Assembly (NCBI RefSeq): GCF_900109515.1
Contig: NZ_FOBD01000006.1
Location: 124,001-188,000 of the forward strand
Origin: Paenibacillus sp. OK003
GTDB taxonomy: Bacteria > Bacillota > Bacilli > Paenibacillales > Paenibacillaceae
Length of the DNA stretch: 64,000 nt
Direction: 5' to 3'
Made by a program: the position numbers and the translations under genes. Below the pieces are notes generated by a model. It saw nothing but the letters and a program-made list of their open reading frames with translations. It did no database searches and was not told where the DNA came from. Positions 18,816 to 28,683 of this stretch are shown here, in pieces; the stretch's first letter is position 1, and each line of letters begins with the position of its first letter.

Positions 18816-18843
18816 GAATATTCATGAATGGAACACAATCATG
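18816..18843 (+). promoter_or_regulatory. Possible sigma-E promoter of spoVD
   Basis: GAATATT at 18816-18822 fits the sigma-E -35 consensus. The sequence CAATCATG 13 bases later is only a partial -10 match. spoVD is sigma-E controlled in B. subtilis, which makes the site plausible but not proven. Confidence 0.3.
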
Positions 18844-18871
18844 ATTTTGGGACGAGTGGGGGGATCTTTTC

Positions 18872-20836
18872 GTGAAGGGATCAAGCGTAAATCTGCGGCG
18901 CAGGCTGTTATGGAGTTTAATGATTTTAGTTCTGTTATTCTCAGCCTTGGTGATGAGGCTTGCTTATGTACAGTTAGGGAAAGGACCGGAACTATCTGCG
19001 AAAGCGGAAGAGTCTTGGCGGCGGAATATTCCTTATTCAGCCAAACGGGGAGAGATCCTGGATCGAAATGGAACCTCTCTCGCCTACAATATAACCACAC
19101 CAACCATTATGGCGATTCCTGCTCAGGTCAAGGAAGCGGAGACGACAGCAAGAGCACTGGCTCCTTTGCTGGGGATGACCGAAGAGAAAGTGCTGGCAAC
19201 CATCAAGAAAAGAGAACTAATTGTACGACTACAACCCGGTGGCCGCAAAATTACGATGGAGAAAGCTCAGCACATCCGTGATTTGAAGCTTCCGGGTATC
19301 GTTGTTGCTGAGGATAATAAACGCTTTTATCCTTATGATGATCTGGCAGCTCATATTCTTGGTTTCACGGGCATTGATAATCAAGGCTTAACGGGTGTAG
19401 AGAAAAAGTATGATGATAAGCTGAACGGTTTGAATGGCAGTGTGTCCTACTTGTCCGATGCGGCCGGAAGGCTTATGCCGGGCTCATCTGAGAAGTATGT
19501 GGAACCGAAGGATGGTCTGAACCTGAAGCTGACTATTGATAAATCGATTCAGTCCATCATGGAACGCGAGCTGGATCAGGCTATGGTCAAGTTCCAGGCC
19601 AACTCGGCGCTTGCCATTGCAATGAACCCTAAGACGGGTGAAATCCTTGGCATGGCCAGTAGACCCGGATACGAACCAGCTGATTATCAGCAATATCCGG
19701 CCGATGTATACAACCGGAATTTACCGATCTGGATGACGTATGAACCTGGTTCAACGTTTAAAATTATTACGCTCGCAGCAGCACTTGAAGAGAAAAAAGT
19801 AAACCTGACGCAGGATCAGTTCTATGATCCCGGATTTGTTGAAGTTGGTGGCGCTCGCCTGCGTTGCTGGAAAAAGGGCGGCCATGGAAGTCAGACCTTC
19901 CTCCAAGTTGTGGAGAACTCCTGCAACCCTGGATTTGTTGCACTGGGTCAGAGGCTGGGCAAAGAATCATTATTCTCCTATATTAAAGACTTTGGATTCG
20001 GCACCAAAACAGGCATCGATCTAAGTGGTGAGGCCAGCGGAATTTTGTTTAAACTGTCACGGGTCGGACCTGTGGAGCTTGCGACCACTGCTTTTGGTCA
20101 AGGGGTATCCGTTACACCGATTCAGCAAGTAGCGGCTGTGTCAGCAGCTATTAATGGTGGTAAACTATACAAGCCATATGTTACAAAGGCTTGGGTTCAT
20201 CCCAAAACGGGTGAAGTGATGGAAGAGGCCAAGCCGGAACTGGTTCGTCAAGTCATCTCGGAAGATACGTCCAAGCAAGTGCGTGAAGCACTAGAGAGTG
20301 TCGTTGCCAAGGGTACGGGACGTCCGGCGTTTATTGATGGTTACCGGGTTGGCGGCAAAACGGGTACAGCCCAGAAGGTAATCAATGGACGTTATTCTTC
20401 TACTGAGCATATTGTATCCTTTATCGGTTTTGCTCCGGCGGATGATCCGCAGATTGTTGTGTATACGGCGGTGGATAACCCGAAAGGGATTCAGTTCGGC
20501 GGCGTGGTTGCCGCACCGATCGTACAGAACATTCTGGAGGATGCGTTGCATTATATGAATGTTCCGGTTCGGAAGGATCAGGTAGCCAAAGAATACAAGT
20601 ATGGAGAGACCAAAATCGTGACGGTTCCCGATCTGACAGGAGCAACGGTCGAAGACCTGTATGAAGATCTGAATATGAACTTTATGCTGGCCAAATCCGG
20701 CAGTGGGAAATATGTCATTAACCAGGCTCCAAAGCCAGGAGCACGGGTTGATCAGGGTTCTACCATACGCATCTATATGGGTGATGTTCTGAATGATATT
20801 CATGATCACACCAAGGAGGAAGGACAAGAGCCCTGA
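18872..20836 (+). CDS. spoVD: Stage V sporulation protein D (cortex transpeptidase)
   Basis: A 654-residue class-B penicillin-binding protein that works with SpoVE in spore-cortex synthesis. The GTG start at 18872 follows GTGGGGGGATC. A membrane anchor (LLWSLMILVLLFSALVM) is followed by the transpeptidase domain with GSTFK, SCN (in VVENSCNPGF) and GKTGTAQK. A single C-terminal PASTA domain (VPDLTGATVEDLYEDL) distinguishes it from the two-PASTA septal protein upstream and fits SpoVD. Confidence 0.93.
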   Translation: MKGSSVNLRRRLLWSLMILVLLFSALVMRLAYVQLGKGPELSAKAEESWRRNIPYSAKRGEILDRNGTSLAYNITTPTIMAIPAQVKEAETTARALAPLLGMTEEKVLATIKKRELIVRLQPGGRKITMEKAQHIRDLKLPGIVVAEDNKRFYPYDDLAAHILGFTGIDNQGLTGVEKKYDDKLNGLNGSVSYLSDAAGRLMPGSSEKYVEPKDGLNLKLTIDKSIQSIMERELDQAMVKFQANSALAIAMNPKTGEILGMASRPGYEPADYQQYPADVYNRNLPIWMTYEPGSTFKIITLAAALEEKKVNLTQDQFYDPGFVEVGGARLRCWKKGGHGSQTFLQVVENSCNPGFVALGQRLGKESLFSYIKDFGFGTKTGIDLSGEASGILFKLSRVGPVELATTAFGQGVSVTPIQQVAAVSAAINGGKLYKPYVTKAWVHPKTGEVMEEAKPELVRQVISEDTSKQVREALESVVAKGTGRPAFIDGYRVGGKTGTAQKVINGRYSSTEHIVSFIGFAPADDPQIVVYTAVDNPKGIQFGGVVAAPIVQNILEDALHYMNVPVRKDQVAKEYKYGETKIVTVPDLTGATVEDLYEDLNMNFMLAKSGSGKYVINQAPKPGARVDQGSTIRIYMGDVLNDIHDHTKEEGQEP

Positions 20837-20847
20837 TGGGGCTCTTG
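20825..20847 (+). other. Intercistronic hairpin overlapping the spoVD stop
   Basis: CAAGAGCCC at 20825-20833 pairs with GGGCTCTTG at 20839-20847; the spoVD stop codon TGA is in the loop. No T tract follows, so it is unlikely to be a strong terminator and may stabilise or mark a processed mRNA end. Confidence 0.6.
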
Positions 20848-20966
20848 ATCTCCACCGCAACAAAATGCACTGAGTTGCGTTTCATTAATTGGCTGTGTTG
20901 ACGATATTAATGATTACAGAGAACTGTTGAAATTGAAGTAAACTTGGAAAAAGTGAGGTTATTCAT

Positions 20967-22454
20967 GTGCTTTTAAAACAATTTTCATCAATGCTGACAA
21001 CCGCCCGTATCATTGGCGAACCAAATACAGAATGTCAAAACCTACAGACAGATTCTCGCCAGGTACGACCGGGAGATCTGTTTATCTGTCTTCCAGGACA
21101 TACCGTTGACGGACATGACTATGCTGAGAAGGCTGTAAATGCTGGAGCTGTTGCACTGGTTGTGGAACGAGAGCTGGATCTGCCTGTTCCGCAGCTGCTC
21201 GTAAAAGACAGCCGTTTCGCTATGGCAGTACTGGCTGATTCCTTTTTTGACTCACCAAGCCGCAAGATGAATATGATTGGTGTAACGGGAACCAACGGAA
21301 AAACAACGACTACTTATTTAATAGAAAAAATCATGAGTGACTTTGGTCAAAAAACAGGATTAATCGGGACCATTCAAATGCGCTATGACGGACGCACGTA
21401 TCCGATGTCAGGTACTACACCGGAAGCACTTGATCTACAGCGCAGTCTGAATGACATGGTCCAAGCGGGCACGGACTGTTGTGTTATGGAAGTTTCCTCC
21501 CACGCTTTGGAGCAAGGTCGGGTGAAGGGAACGGAATTCCGTACGGCTGTATTTACCAATTTGACGCAGGATCATCTGGATTACCATCATTCCATGGAAG
21601 AATATCGCGGAGCCAAAGGGCTGTTTTTTGCACGGTTGGGTAACGGATATAACACAGATGCTTCCAAGCGCAAATTTGCAGTGATCAACGCAGATGATCC
21701 CGCTGCAGCCTATTTTATATCTGTAACGGCAGCTGAAGTCATTACATACGGCATGGAGAAAAATGCGGATGTACGCGCATCCCAAATTTCAATTACCTCG
21801 CAAGGTACTTCTTTCCATGTAGATACATTCAGAGGCAGCACCGATATTCGTTTACGCATGGTAGGAAAATTCAATGTGTACAACGCAATGGCTGCCATCG
21901 CAGCTGCTCTGGTTGAAGGCATTCCGCTGGAGGAGATCAAACGTAGCTTGGAGACGGTACCCGGCGTAGATGGACGTGTTGAGGCTGTTGACGAAGGGCA
22001 ATCGTTTGCTGTCATTGTTGACTACGCTCATACTCCAGATGGCCTGGAGAACGTATTGCGGACGGTGAAGGAGTTTGCTGAAGGACGTGTAATCTGCGTA
22101 TTTGGATGTGGTGGTGACCGAGATCGCACGAAGCGGCCCCTAATGGGCAAAATTGCAGCGAAGTATAGCGATATCGTATTTGTTACTTCCGATAATCCGC
22201 GGACAGAAGATCCCGATCTGATTCTCAAGGATATTGAACAAGGTTTGATTGAAGATGCCATTCAACCTGATCGTTATACGATGATTGTGGATCGGCGCCA
22301 GGCGATTCATGAAGCTATTGAAATGGCAAGCCCTGCCGATGTAGTATTGATTGCGGGTAAGGGGCATGAGACCTATCAAATTATCGGTACTACCAAGACG
22401 GACTTTGACGATCGGATCATAGCGAAAGAAGCGATAAGGGGCAAATCCAATTGA
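20967..22454 (+). CDS. murE: UDP-MurNAc-L-Ala-D-Glu:meso-diaminopimelate ligase
   Basis: A 495-residue Mur ligase that adds the third residue of the peptidoglycan stem peptide in the cytoplasm. The GTG start at 20967 follows GTGAGG. The ATP loop GVTGTNGKTTTTYLI (near residue 109) and the specificity motif DNPRTEDP (near 411) are clear; DNPR indicates meso-diaminopimelate rather than lysine. Its stop overlaps the murF start by four bases. Confidence 0.96.
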   Translation: MLLKQFSSMLTTARIIGEPNTECQNLQTDSRQVRPGDLFICLPGHTVDGHDYAEKAVNAGAVALVVERELDLPVPQLLVKDSRFAMAVLADSFFDSPSRKMNMIGVTGTNGKTTTTYLIEKIMSDFGQKTGLIGTIQMRYDGRTYPMSGTTPEALDLQRSLNDMVQAGTDCCVMEVSSHALEQGRVKGTEFRTAVFTNLTQDHLDYHHSMEEYRGAKGLFFARLGNGYNTDASKRKFAVINADDPAAAYFISVTAAEVITYGMEKNADVRASQISITSQGTSFHVDTFRGSTDIRLRMVGKFNVYNAMAAIAAALVEGIPLEEIKRSLETVPGVDGRVEAVDEGQSFAVIVDYAHTPDGLENVLRTVKEFAEGRVICVFGCGGDRDRTKRPLMGKIAAKYSDIVFVTSDNPRTEDPDLILKDIEQGLIEDAIQPDRYTMIVDRRQAIHEAIEMASPADVVLIAGKGHETYQIIGTTKTDFDDRIIAKEAIRGKSN

Positions 22455-23866
22455 TAAAAAGAACATTGGCACAATTGGCCGAGATGTGTGGAGGAACACT
22501 AACTGACGTTGCTGCTTATGGTGATGTTGTTGTCGAAGGTGTATTTACAGATTCGCGTAAGCCCGTGCAAGGCAGTCTCTTTATCCCGCTTGTTGGCGAA
22601 AGGTTTGACGGACATGAATTTGTGCAAACCTGTGTAGAGAAGGGCGCTGCCGGAGCATTATGGCAAAAGGATCATGGAGCTGCACCTCAAGGTGCTGTGA
22701 TTATTGTGGAGGATACCCTGGTTGCATTGCAGGAGCTTGCGTCCTCCTATTTAAGAGAAAACAAGGCCTCCGTTGTAGGCATTACAGGCAGCAATGGAAA
22801 GACAACAACAAAGGACATTGTGGATGCTATTCTGTCTACCACGTTCAAAGTGCATAAGACCCAAGGCAACTTCAATAACCATATTGGTTTGCCGCTTACT
22901 GTACTTAGCATGGAACCGGACACTGAGATCGTAATTCTGGAGATGGGCATGAGCGGCCGAGGGGAGATTGAAGAATTATCTTTAATTGCCCAGCCGGATG
23001 TCGCGATCATCACGAATATTGGTGAATCCCATCTACTTCAACTGGGATCTCGATTGGAGATTGCTCGGGCAAAAGTTGAAATTGCTGCTGGCATGAAACC
23101 AGGTGGATTGCTGATCTACAACGGAGACGAACCGTTGATTGAGCAGGTTCTGGCAGAGCCGGCGACTAAGCTGCCTGAAGGACTTCAGCGGTATACATTT
23201 GGCTTGCAAACAGATAACGATGATTATCCTACCGGAATGATGAATGCACAGAGTGGGGTCGCGTTTACAACCAAGCAGTCTGGAGAGGGTGCTCTTACAC
23301 TGCCATTATTGGGAACACATAATGTGGTCAACTCTCTTGCTGCATTAGCGGTTGCCCGTCATTTTGGAGTGGCTGCTGAACAGATTGCAGCAGGACTGTC
23401 ACGTCTGAAATTAACCGGCATGCGCATCGAGATAATTCATGGTGTCAGTGGTTTGACCATGCTGAATGATGCGTACAACGCTAGTCCAACCTCCATGAAA
23501 GCCGCTGTGGACGTGCTGGAGGGCCTCAAGGGGTATCGGATCAAAGTAGCCGTGCTCGGTGATATGCTAGAACTGGGGCCTCAGGAGCATGAGCTCCATC
23601 GGGGAATCGGTGAATATATCACACCCGACAAAATGAATATGGTGCTGGCTTATGGCCCTTTATCTGCGAGTATCGCAGAAGGAGCAAGACAAAACATGCC
23701 AGCGGAAGCCGTACACACTTTTGAAAGCAAGGAAGAATTGACCCGATATCTACTGGAGAATCTCCATTCCAGAGATGTTGTCTTGTTTAAGGCCTCCCGC
23801 GGCATGAAGCTGGAGGAAGTGGTCGAAGCGCTAAAAATAGCTCCATTACAGAATAGAGTAGACTAG
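22451..23866 (+). CDS. murF: UDP-MurNAc-tripeptide:D-Ala-D-Ala ligase
   Basis: A 471-residue Mur ligase that adds D-alanyl-D-alanine to complete the UDP-MurNAc-pentapeptide. Motifs are GITGSNGKTTTKDIV (near 112), FNNHIGLPLTVL (near 142) and LNDAYNASPTSMKAA (near 338). The TTG start lies in TTGA shared with the murE stop, so translation is coupled. Confidence 0.95.
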   Translation: MIKRTLAQLAEMCGGTLTDVAAYGDVVVEGVFTDSRKPVQGSLFIPLVGERFDGHEFVQTCVEKGAAGALWQKDHGAAPQGAVIIVEDTLVALQELASSYLRENKASVVGITGSNGKTTTKDIVDAILSTTFKVHKTQGNFNNHIGLPLTVLSMEPDTEIVILEMGMSGRGEIEELSLIAQPDVAIITNIGESHLLQLGSRLEIARAKVEIAAGMKPGGLLIYNGDEPLIEQVLAEPATKLPEGLQRYTFGLQTDNDDYPTGMMNAQSGVAFTTKQSGEGALTLPLLGTHNVVNSLAALAVARHFGVAAEQIAAGLSRLKLTGMRIEIIHGVSGLTMLNDAYNASPTSMKAAVDVLEGLKGYRIKVAVLGDMLELGPQEHELHRGIGEYITPDKMNMVLAYGPLSASIAEGARQNMPAEAVHTFESKEELTRYLLENLHSRDVVLFKASRGMKLEEVVEALKIAPLQNRVD

Positions 23867-23878
23867 AGGGGTGAACCC

Positions 23879-24847
23879 ATGGATTTTCAGGTATTACTGT
23901 TAACAATCGGTGTTTCATTTATTTTGGCGGTGATTGCTGCACCGCTCTTGATTCCGTTGCTGCGTCGAATGAAGTTCGGACAGCAGGTTCGGGAAGATGG
24001 GCCACAGAGCCATCTGAAAAAAAGCGGAACACCTACAATGGGCGGAGTAGTTATTTTACTCGCGTTTACATTGGCCTTTTTGAAATTTTCAGCGGTCAAA
24101 AATACGGACTTTTACGTCCTGCTGGTGGCTACACTGGGCTTCGGTCTGATCGGTTTTCTGGATGATTACATCAAGATTGTATTCAAACGTTCACTGGGGC
24201 TGACGGCTAAACAAAAGATGATTGGTCAGTTGTTCTTCAGTGCCGTGATGTGCTACTTGCTGATCCAAAATGGCCACAGCACAGCCATATCAATTCCAGG
24301 TACATCAGTATCCTTCGACTGGACGGGATGGTTTTACTATCCGTTTGTCGTATTCATGATGCTTGCCATCACAAATGCAGTTAACTTTACCGATGGTCTG
24401 GACGGCTTGCTGTCCGGCGTGAGCGCCATTGCATTTGGGGCATTTGCCATTGTGGCGATGCAGGCAACATCCATGCCAGCAGCAGTATGTGCGGCGGCGA
24501 TGATTGGTGCGGTACTTGGATTCCTGGTATATAACGCACATCCGGCCAAGGTGTTTATGGGAGATACAGGCTCACTCGGCATTGGTGGTGCGATTGGTGC
24601 CGTCGCGATTGTGACGAAGACAGAACTTCTTTTTGTCATCATTGGCGGTATTTTCGTCATCGAAATCCTGTCTGTCATTATTCAAGTGGTATCATTCAAA
24701 ACTCGTGGCAAACGCGTATTCAAAATGAGCCCGATTCATCATCATTTTGAACTGAGTGGCTGGTCGGAATGGCGAGTTGTCATTACTTTTTGGGCGTTAG
24801 GTGCCATTTTGGCCGCTCTTGGACTTTATCTCAACAAGGGGTTGTAA
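23879..24847 (+). CDS. mraY: Phospho-N-acetylmuramoyl-pentapeptide transferase
   Basis: A 322-residue integral membrane enzyme that forms lipid I from UDP-MurNAc-pentapeptide and undecaprenyl phosphate. About ten membrane segments; [12 protein letters not shown] near residue 48, [11 protein letters not shown] near 91, [12 protein letters not shown] and [12 protein letters not shown] (catalytic acidic motifs), and [10 protein letters not shown] near 280 are all present. GAGGGG precedes the ATG. Confidence 0.97.
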   Translation: MDFQVLLLTIGVSFILAVIAAPLLIPLLRRMKFGQQVREDGPQSHLKKSGTPTMGGVVILLAFTLAFLKFSAVKNTDFYVLLVATLGFGLIGFLDDYIKIVFKRSLGLTAKQKMIGQLFFSAVMCYLLIQNGHSTAISIPGTSVSFDWTGWFYYPFVVFMMLAITNAVNFTDGLDGLLSGVSAIAFGAFAIVAMQATSMPAAVCAAAMIGAVLGFLVYNAHPAKVFMGDTGSLGIGGAIGAVAIVTKTELLFVIIGGIFVIEILSVIIQVVSFKTRGKRVFKMSPIHHHFELSGWSEWRVVITFWALGAILAALGLYLNKGL

Positions 24848-24850
24848 ACA

Positions 24851-26272
24851 ATGAATCATCCTGAATCATATCGTGGGCAACAAGTGGTCGTGCTTGGACT
24901 GGCCAAGAGCGGCGTGCAGGTCGCCAAAGTGCTGGATCGTGCCGGCGCAATCGTTACAGTTAATGATAAAAAAGAGAGAGAACAGTGTCCCGAAGCATCC
25001 GAATTGGAGGCTTTGGGAATTTCTGTTGTATGCGGGGGACATCCGGACGATCTGATTCATCCTGATGTGAAGCTTGTAGTCAAAAATCCGGGCATTCCTT
25101 ATCAGGCGCCTCCTGTGCAACAGGCACTTGCCTTAGGCATAGAAGTGGTGACTGAGGTGGAGGTAGCTTACCATCTATGCGCTGCGCCTATGATCGGGAT
25201 CACTGGCTCTAACGGGAAAACGACCACAACAACGTGGGTAGGCAACATGTTGGAGCTTGCCGGTTTGAAACCTATCGTTGCCGGTAATATTGGAACGCCT
25301 TTGTGTGAGGCGGCAGAGCAGGCTTCTGCGGATAACTGGATGGTGGTGGAGCTTAGCAGTTTCCAACTGAAAGGCACATCCGATTTCCGTCCGCGCATTG
25401 CCAGCTTGCTAAACGTGGCGGAGACTCATTTGGATTACCATGGGGATATGGATGATTATGTGGCTTCCAAAGCCAAATTGTTCTCCAACCAGCAACCGGA
25501 TGATATAGCTATCCTGAACTGGGATGATCCGGTATGCCGTGGACTGGTTCCTTATATCAAAGCAAAACTGCTCCCATTCTCGCTGACAGAGAAGCTTGAA
25601 GCAGGGGTATATGCCGATCCTCCATACGTGGATGGGGAAGAGGATGATGTGAAGCGCCAGGTGATCTATGCAGACGGTGAGGGCAACCATCATGTCATTA
25701 TTGATGTGGAAGACATCGGAATACCAGGACGATTTAATGTGGGAAATGCCTTGGCAGCAGTAGCTATTGCTGTATCCGCTGGAGCCGATCCATCTGTGCT
25801 TGCTGCCCCTCTAGCTGACTTCAAGGGGGTTGAACACCGTCTTGAGTATGTACTTGAACATAATGGAGCTAACTATTACAACAATTCCAAAGCGACTAAC
25901 TCCAAAGCAACCGTAATGGCTTTGAACTCATTCAAGGAACCGGTTGTGCTCATTGCCGGCGGACTGGATCGTGGATCAGACATGATGGAATTGCTGCCAT
26001 TGTTCCAGGAGCGGGTAAAAGCTGTGGTTGCTCTTGGAGAGACACGGGAGAAAATTGCCAAGGTCGCGGAACTGGCTGGATTAAAGCAAATTAAGGTCGT
26101 CGATAATGAGGAGGACGCTGCCCGGACGTTAACCGCTGCCGTGCAGGAAGCCTCACAGTTTGCAGCTCCAGGTGATGTGGTCTTGTTATCACCGGCGTGT
26201 GCAAGCTGGGACATGTTTGCTTCCTATGAAGAGCGGGGACGCATTTTTAAAGAGGCGGCGCATAACTTGTAA
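24851..26272 (+). CDS. murD: UDP-N-acetylmuramoylalanine:D-glutamate ligase
   Basis: A 473-residue Mur ligase adding D-glutamate to UDP-MurNAc-L-alanine. The first Rossmann-like domain has VVLGLAKSGVQVAKVL, the ATP loop is GITGSNGKTTTTTWV (near 116), and KATNSKATVMAL, LIAGGLDRGSDM and LLSPACASWDMF are MurD signatures. It starts three bases after the mraY stop. Confidence 0.96.
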   Translation: MNHPESYRGQQVVVLGLAKSGVQVAKVLDRAGAIVTVNDKKEREQCPEASELEALGISVVCGGHPDDLIHPDVKLVVKNPGIPYQAPPVQQALALGIEVVTEVEVAYHLCAAPMIGITGSNGKTTTTTWVGNMLELAGLKPIVAGNIGTPLCEAAEQASADNWMVVELSSFQLKGTSDFRPRIASLLNVAETHLDYHGDMDDYVASKAKLFSNQQPDDIAILNWDDPVCRGLVPYIKAKLLPFSLTEKLEAGVYADPPYVDGEEDDVKRQVIYADGEGNHHVIIDVEDIGIPGRFNVGNALAAVAIAVSAGADPSVLAAPLADFKGVEHRLEYVLEHNGANYYNNSKATNSKATVMALNSFKEPVVLIAGGLDRGSDMMELLPLFQERVKAVVALGETREKIAKVAELAGLKQIKVVDNEEDAARTLTAAVQEASQFAAPGDVVLLSPACASWDMFASYEERGRIFKEAAHNL

Positions 26273-26298
26273 GTAGGGGGGTGGAAAAGCCCCTACTT
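26271..26298 (+). other. Intercistronic hairpin after murD
   Basis: AAGTAGGGG at 26271-26279 pairs with CCCCTACTT at 26290-26298 and begins within the murD stop codon. No T tract follows. It is one of several such hairpins between genes of this cluster. Confidence 0.6.
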
Positions 26299-26320
26299 CC
26301 ATGCAAGGGGTGGCCTCCTG

Positions 26321-27418
26321 ATGAAACAGACGCGACCGGCGCCGGATTTCTGGCTCCTAATTTGTATTCTGGCATTGCTTGCCATCGGCATTATTATGGT
26401 ATACAGTGCGGGCTCGGTGCTTGCTTTTCATGACTACGGTGATTCATTTTACTTTGTCAAAAGACAGTTGCTGTTCGCCGGACTTGGACTTGCTGCCATG
26501 TTTGTTACGGCAAATGTGGACTACCGGGTCTGGAGAAAGTATGCCAAGCCTATATTGATTGCCTGTTTTATCATGCTGATTGCGGTGCTGATTCCTGGCA
26601 TCGGAGTAGTTCGCGGAGGGGCACGAAGCTGGTTGGGCATTGGCTCATTCGGCATACAGCCCTCAGAATTCATGAAACTGGGTATGATCCTGTTTCTGGC
26701 TCACTGGTTAAGCAAAGAACCCGGCAAAATCAAAACGTTCACGACGGGGCTTCTGCCACCGCTCGGTTTGATCGGTTTGGCCTTTGGCATTATTATGCTT
26801 CAGCCCGATTTGGGGACAGGCACGGTTATGATGGGTGCTTCAATGCTCATTATTTTCACAGCAGGAGCACGGATGAAACATCTATCACTGCTTGCTCTCG
26901 GCGGTATAGCAGGGTTTGCCGGACTGATTGCGGCAGCTCCTTACAGATTGCAGCGAATAACGGCTTTTTTGGACCCGTGGTCTGATCCACTTGGTGCCGG
27001 ATATCAGATTATTCAATCTTTATATGCGATCGGCCCTGGAGGACTTGCGGGCTTGGGGCTGGGTATGAGTCGACAAAAATACAGCTACGTACCCGAGCCA
27101 CAAACAGATTTTATTTTTTCCATTTTGGCAGAAGAGCTAGGCTTCATTGGTGGAATGATTGTATTATTGCTGTTTCTGGTCCTGGTGTGGAGAGGGATGC
27201 GCGTAGCGATGACGGTACCGGATGCTTTTGGCAGCCTTCTGGCCGTAGGCATTGTGGGTATGGTGGCTGTGCAGGTCATTATCAACATTGGTGTCGTGAT
27301 CGGGCTTATGCCGGTTACGGGGATTACACTCCCACTTATCAGCTATGGCGGTTCATCTCTGACCTTGATGTTGACAGCGTTAGGCATATTATTGAACTTA
27401 TCCCGTTATGCGAGGTGA
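26321..27418 (+). CDS. spoVE: FtsW/RodA/SpoVE-family lipid II polymerase, probably SpoVE
   Basis: A 365-residue SEDS glycosyltransferase with about ten membrane segments. GARSWLGIGSFGIQPSEFMK (near 105), LQPDLGTGTVMMG (near 166) and the C-terminal LPLISYGGSSL are family signatures. Its place between murD and murG, with spoVD upstream, matches B. subtilis spoVE, which builds the spore cortex together with SpoVD. A vegetative FtsW role cannot be excluded from sequence. Confidence 0.9.
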   Translation: MKQTRPAPDFWLLICILALLAIGIIMVYSAGSVLAFHDYGDSFYFVKRQLLFAGLGLAAMFVTANVDYRVWRKYAKPILIACFIMLIAVLIPGIGVVRGGARSWLGIGSFGIQPSEFMKLGMILFLAHWLSKEPGKIKTFTTGLLPPLGLIGLAFGIIMLQPDLGTGTVMMGASMLIIFTAGARMKHLSLLALGGIAGFAGLIAAAPYRLQRITAFLDPWSDPLGAGYQIIQSLYAIGPGGLAGLGLGMSRQKYSYVPEPQTDFIFSILAEELGFIGGMIVLLLFLVLVWRGMRVAMTVPDAFGSLLAVGIVGMVAVQVIINIGVVIGLMPVTGITLPLISYGGSSLTLMLTALGILLNLSRYAR

Positions 27419-27425
27419 ATGTACG

Positions 27426-28535
27426 ATGCGAGTCGTTCTAAGCGGCGGCGGTACCGGTGGGCATATTTATCCGGCTGTTGCTATAGCAAGGCAATGTGAG
27501 GCGGAGAATCCCGACTCGACATTTTTATATATCGGTGGTACCCGTGGACTCGAAAGCAAACTGGTGCCACAAGAAAATATTCCGTTTCAATCGATTGACA
27601 TTACAGGTTTTCGCCGGAAATTGTCCTTTGACAACGTGAAGACTGTGATGAGATTTCTGCAAGGTGTACGCAAAGCCAAGAAAATGCTCAAGGAATTCAA
27701 ACCCGATGTTGTCATCGGTACGGGGGGCTATGTGTGTGGGCCTGTTGTGTATGCAGCAGCCAAACTTGGTATTCCAAGTGTTATTCATGAGCAGAATGCC
27801 ATTCCCGGATTAACGAACAAGTTCCTTACCCGGTATGTAGATACGGTAGCTGTTAGTTTTGAAGGTTCGGAGAAAGCATTCTCTGGAGCCAAAAGGGTTG
27901 TGTATACTGGCAATCCAAGGGCTACAACGGTAGCCCAAGCTAGCCGCGATCGTGGGTTTGCGACACTGGGTGTACCCATGGACAGCCGAGTTGTTCTGGT
28001 GGTCGGTGGTAGCCGTGGTGCAAAAGCCATTAATAAAGCCATGGTGGATATGGCACCGATGCTGGCCAAGCTTGAAGATGTGCACGTGGTCTACGTGACA
28101 GGTGATTCTTATTTTGATGAAACGCGTGAAGCGATCCGCAGTTCTCTTGGAACGATGCCAAATCATCTGCATGTGCTGCCCTACGTGCACAACATGCCCG
28201 AGGTACTTGCATGCACGTCGCTGATCGTGAATCGTGCAGGGGCATCATTCCTTGCCGAGATTACATCTCTCGGTATTCCATCCATCCTGATTCCGTCACC
28301 TAACGTGACGAATAATCATCAGGAGGCAAATGCTCGTACACTTGAGGGTGGCGGTGCATCGCTTACGATGCTGGAGAAGGATCTGACAGGCCAGGCGTTA
28401 TATAAAGCGATTGCTGGAATTATGAATGACGAAGCGGCGCGCAAAAGGATGGCACAAGCCTCCCGGAAACTGGGGAAACCTGATGCAGCCGAGGTGCTTG
28501 TGAGCGAGATTCGGCGTCTTGCTGTAGGGCGTTAA
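27426..28535 (+). CDS. murG: UDP-GlcNAc:undecaprenyl-PP-MurNAc-pentapeptide GlcNAc transferase
   Basis: A 369-residue membrane-associated glycosyltransferase that makes lipid II. The ATG at 27426 follows GAGGTGA and gives the family start MRVVLSGGGTGGHIYPA. GTGGYVCGPVVYAA (about 98), HEQNAIPG, VGGSRGAKAIN and LIVNRAGASFLAEI are MurG motifs. It begins seven bases after the spoVE stop. Confidence 0.96.
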   Translation: MRVVLSGGGTGGHIYPAVAIARQCEAENPDSTFLYIGGTRGLESKLVPQENIPFQSIDITGFRRKLSFDNVKTVMRFLQGVRKAKKMLKEFKPDVVIGTGGYVCGPVVYAAAKLGIPSVIHEQNAIPGLTNKFLTRYVDTVAVSFEGSEKAFSGAKRVVYTGNPRATTVAQASRDRGFATLGVPMDSRVVLVVGGSRGAKAINKAMVDMAPMLAKLEDVHVVYVTGDSYFDETREAIRSSLGTMPNHLHVLPYVHNMPEVLACTSLIVNRAGASFLAEITSLGIPSILIPSPNVTNNHQEANARTLEGGGASLTMLEKDLTGQALYKAIAGIMNDEAARKRMAQASRKLGKPDAAEVLVSEIRRLAVGR

Positions 28536-28548
28536 AGTGCGTTTTGGG

Positions 28549-28605
28549 CGATTGTCACACACACGGCGGGACTGACATAAGATACCCTATAAATCGTGAC
28601 AATCG
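28549..28605. repeat. 10-base inverted repeat between murG and murB
   Basis: CGATTGTCAC at 28549-28558 and GTGACAATCG at 28596-28605 are perfect inverse copies 37 bases apart, with TATAAA between them. The gap is unusually long (148 bases) for this tight cluster. It could be an operator or a long hairpin. Confidence 0.6.
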
Positions 28606-28683
28606 TTCCATGGCGCCGCAACACGGCCTGCAGCAACGAAAACTGCCGTGCTCATCGGTTTTGAAGTAAAGGAGGATGTTAAT

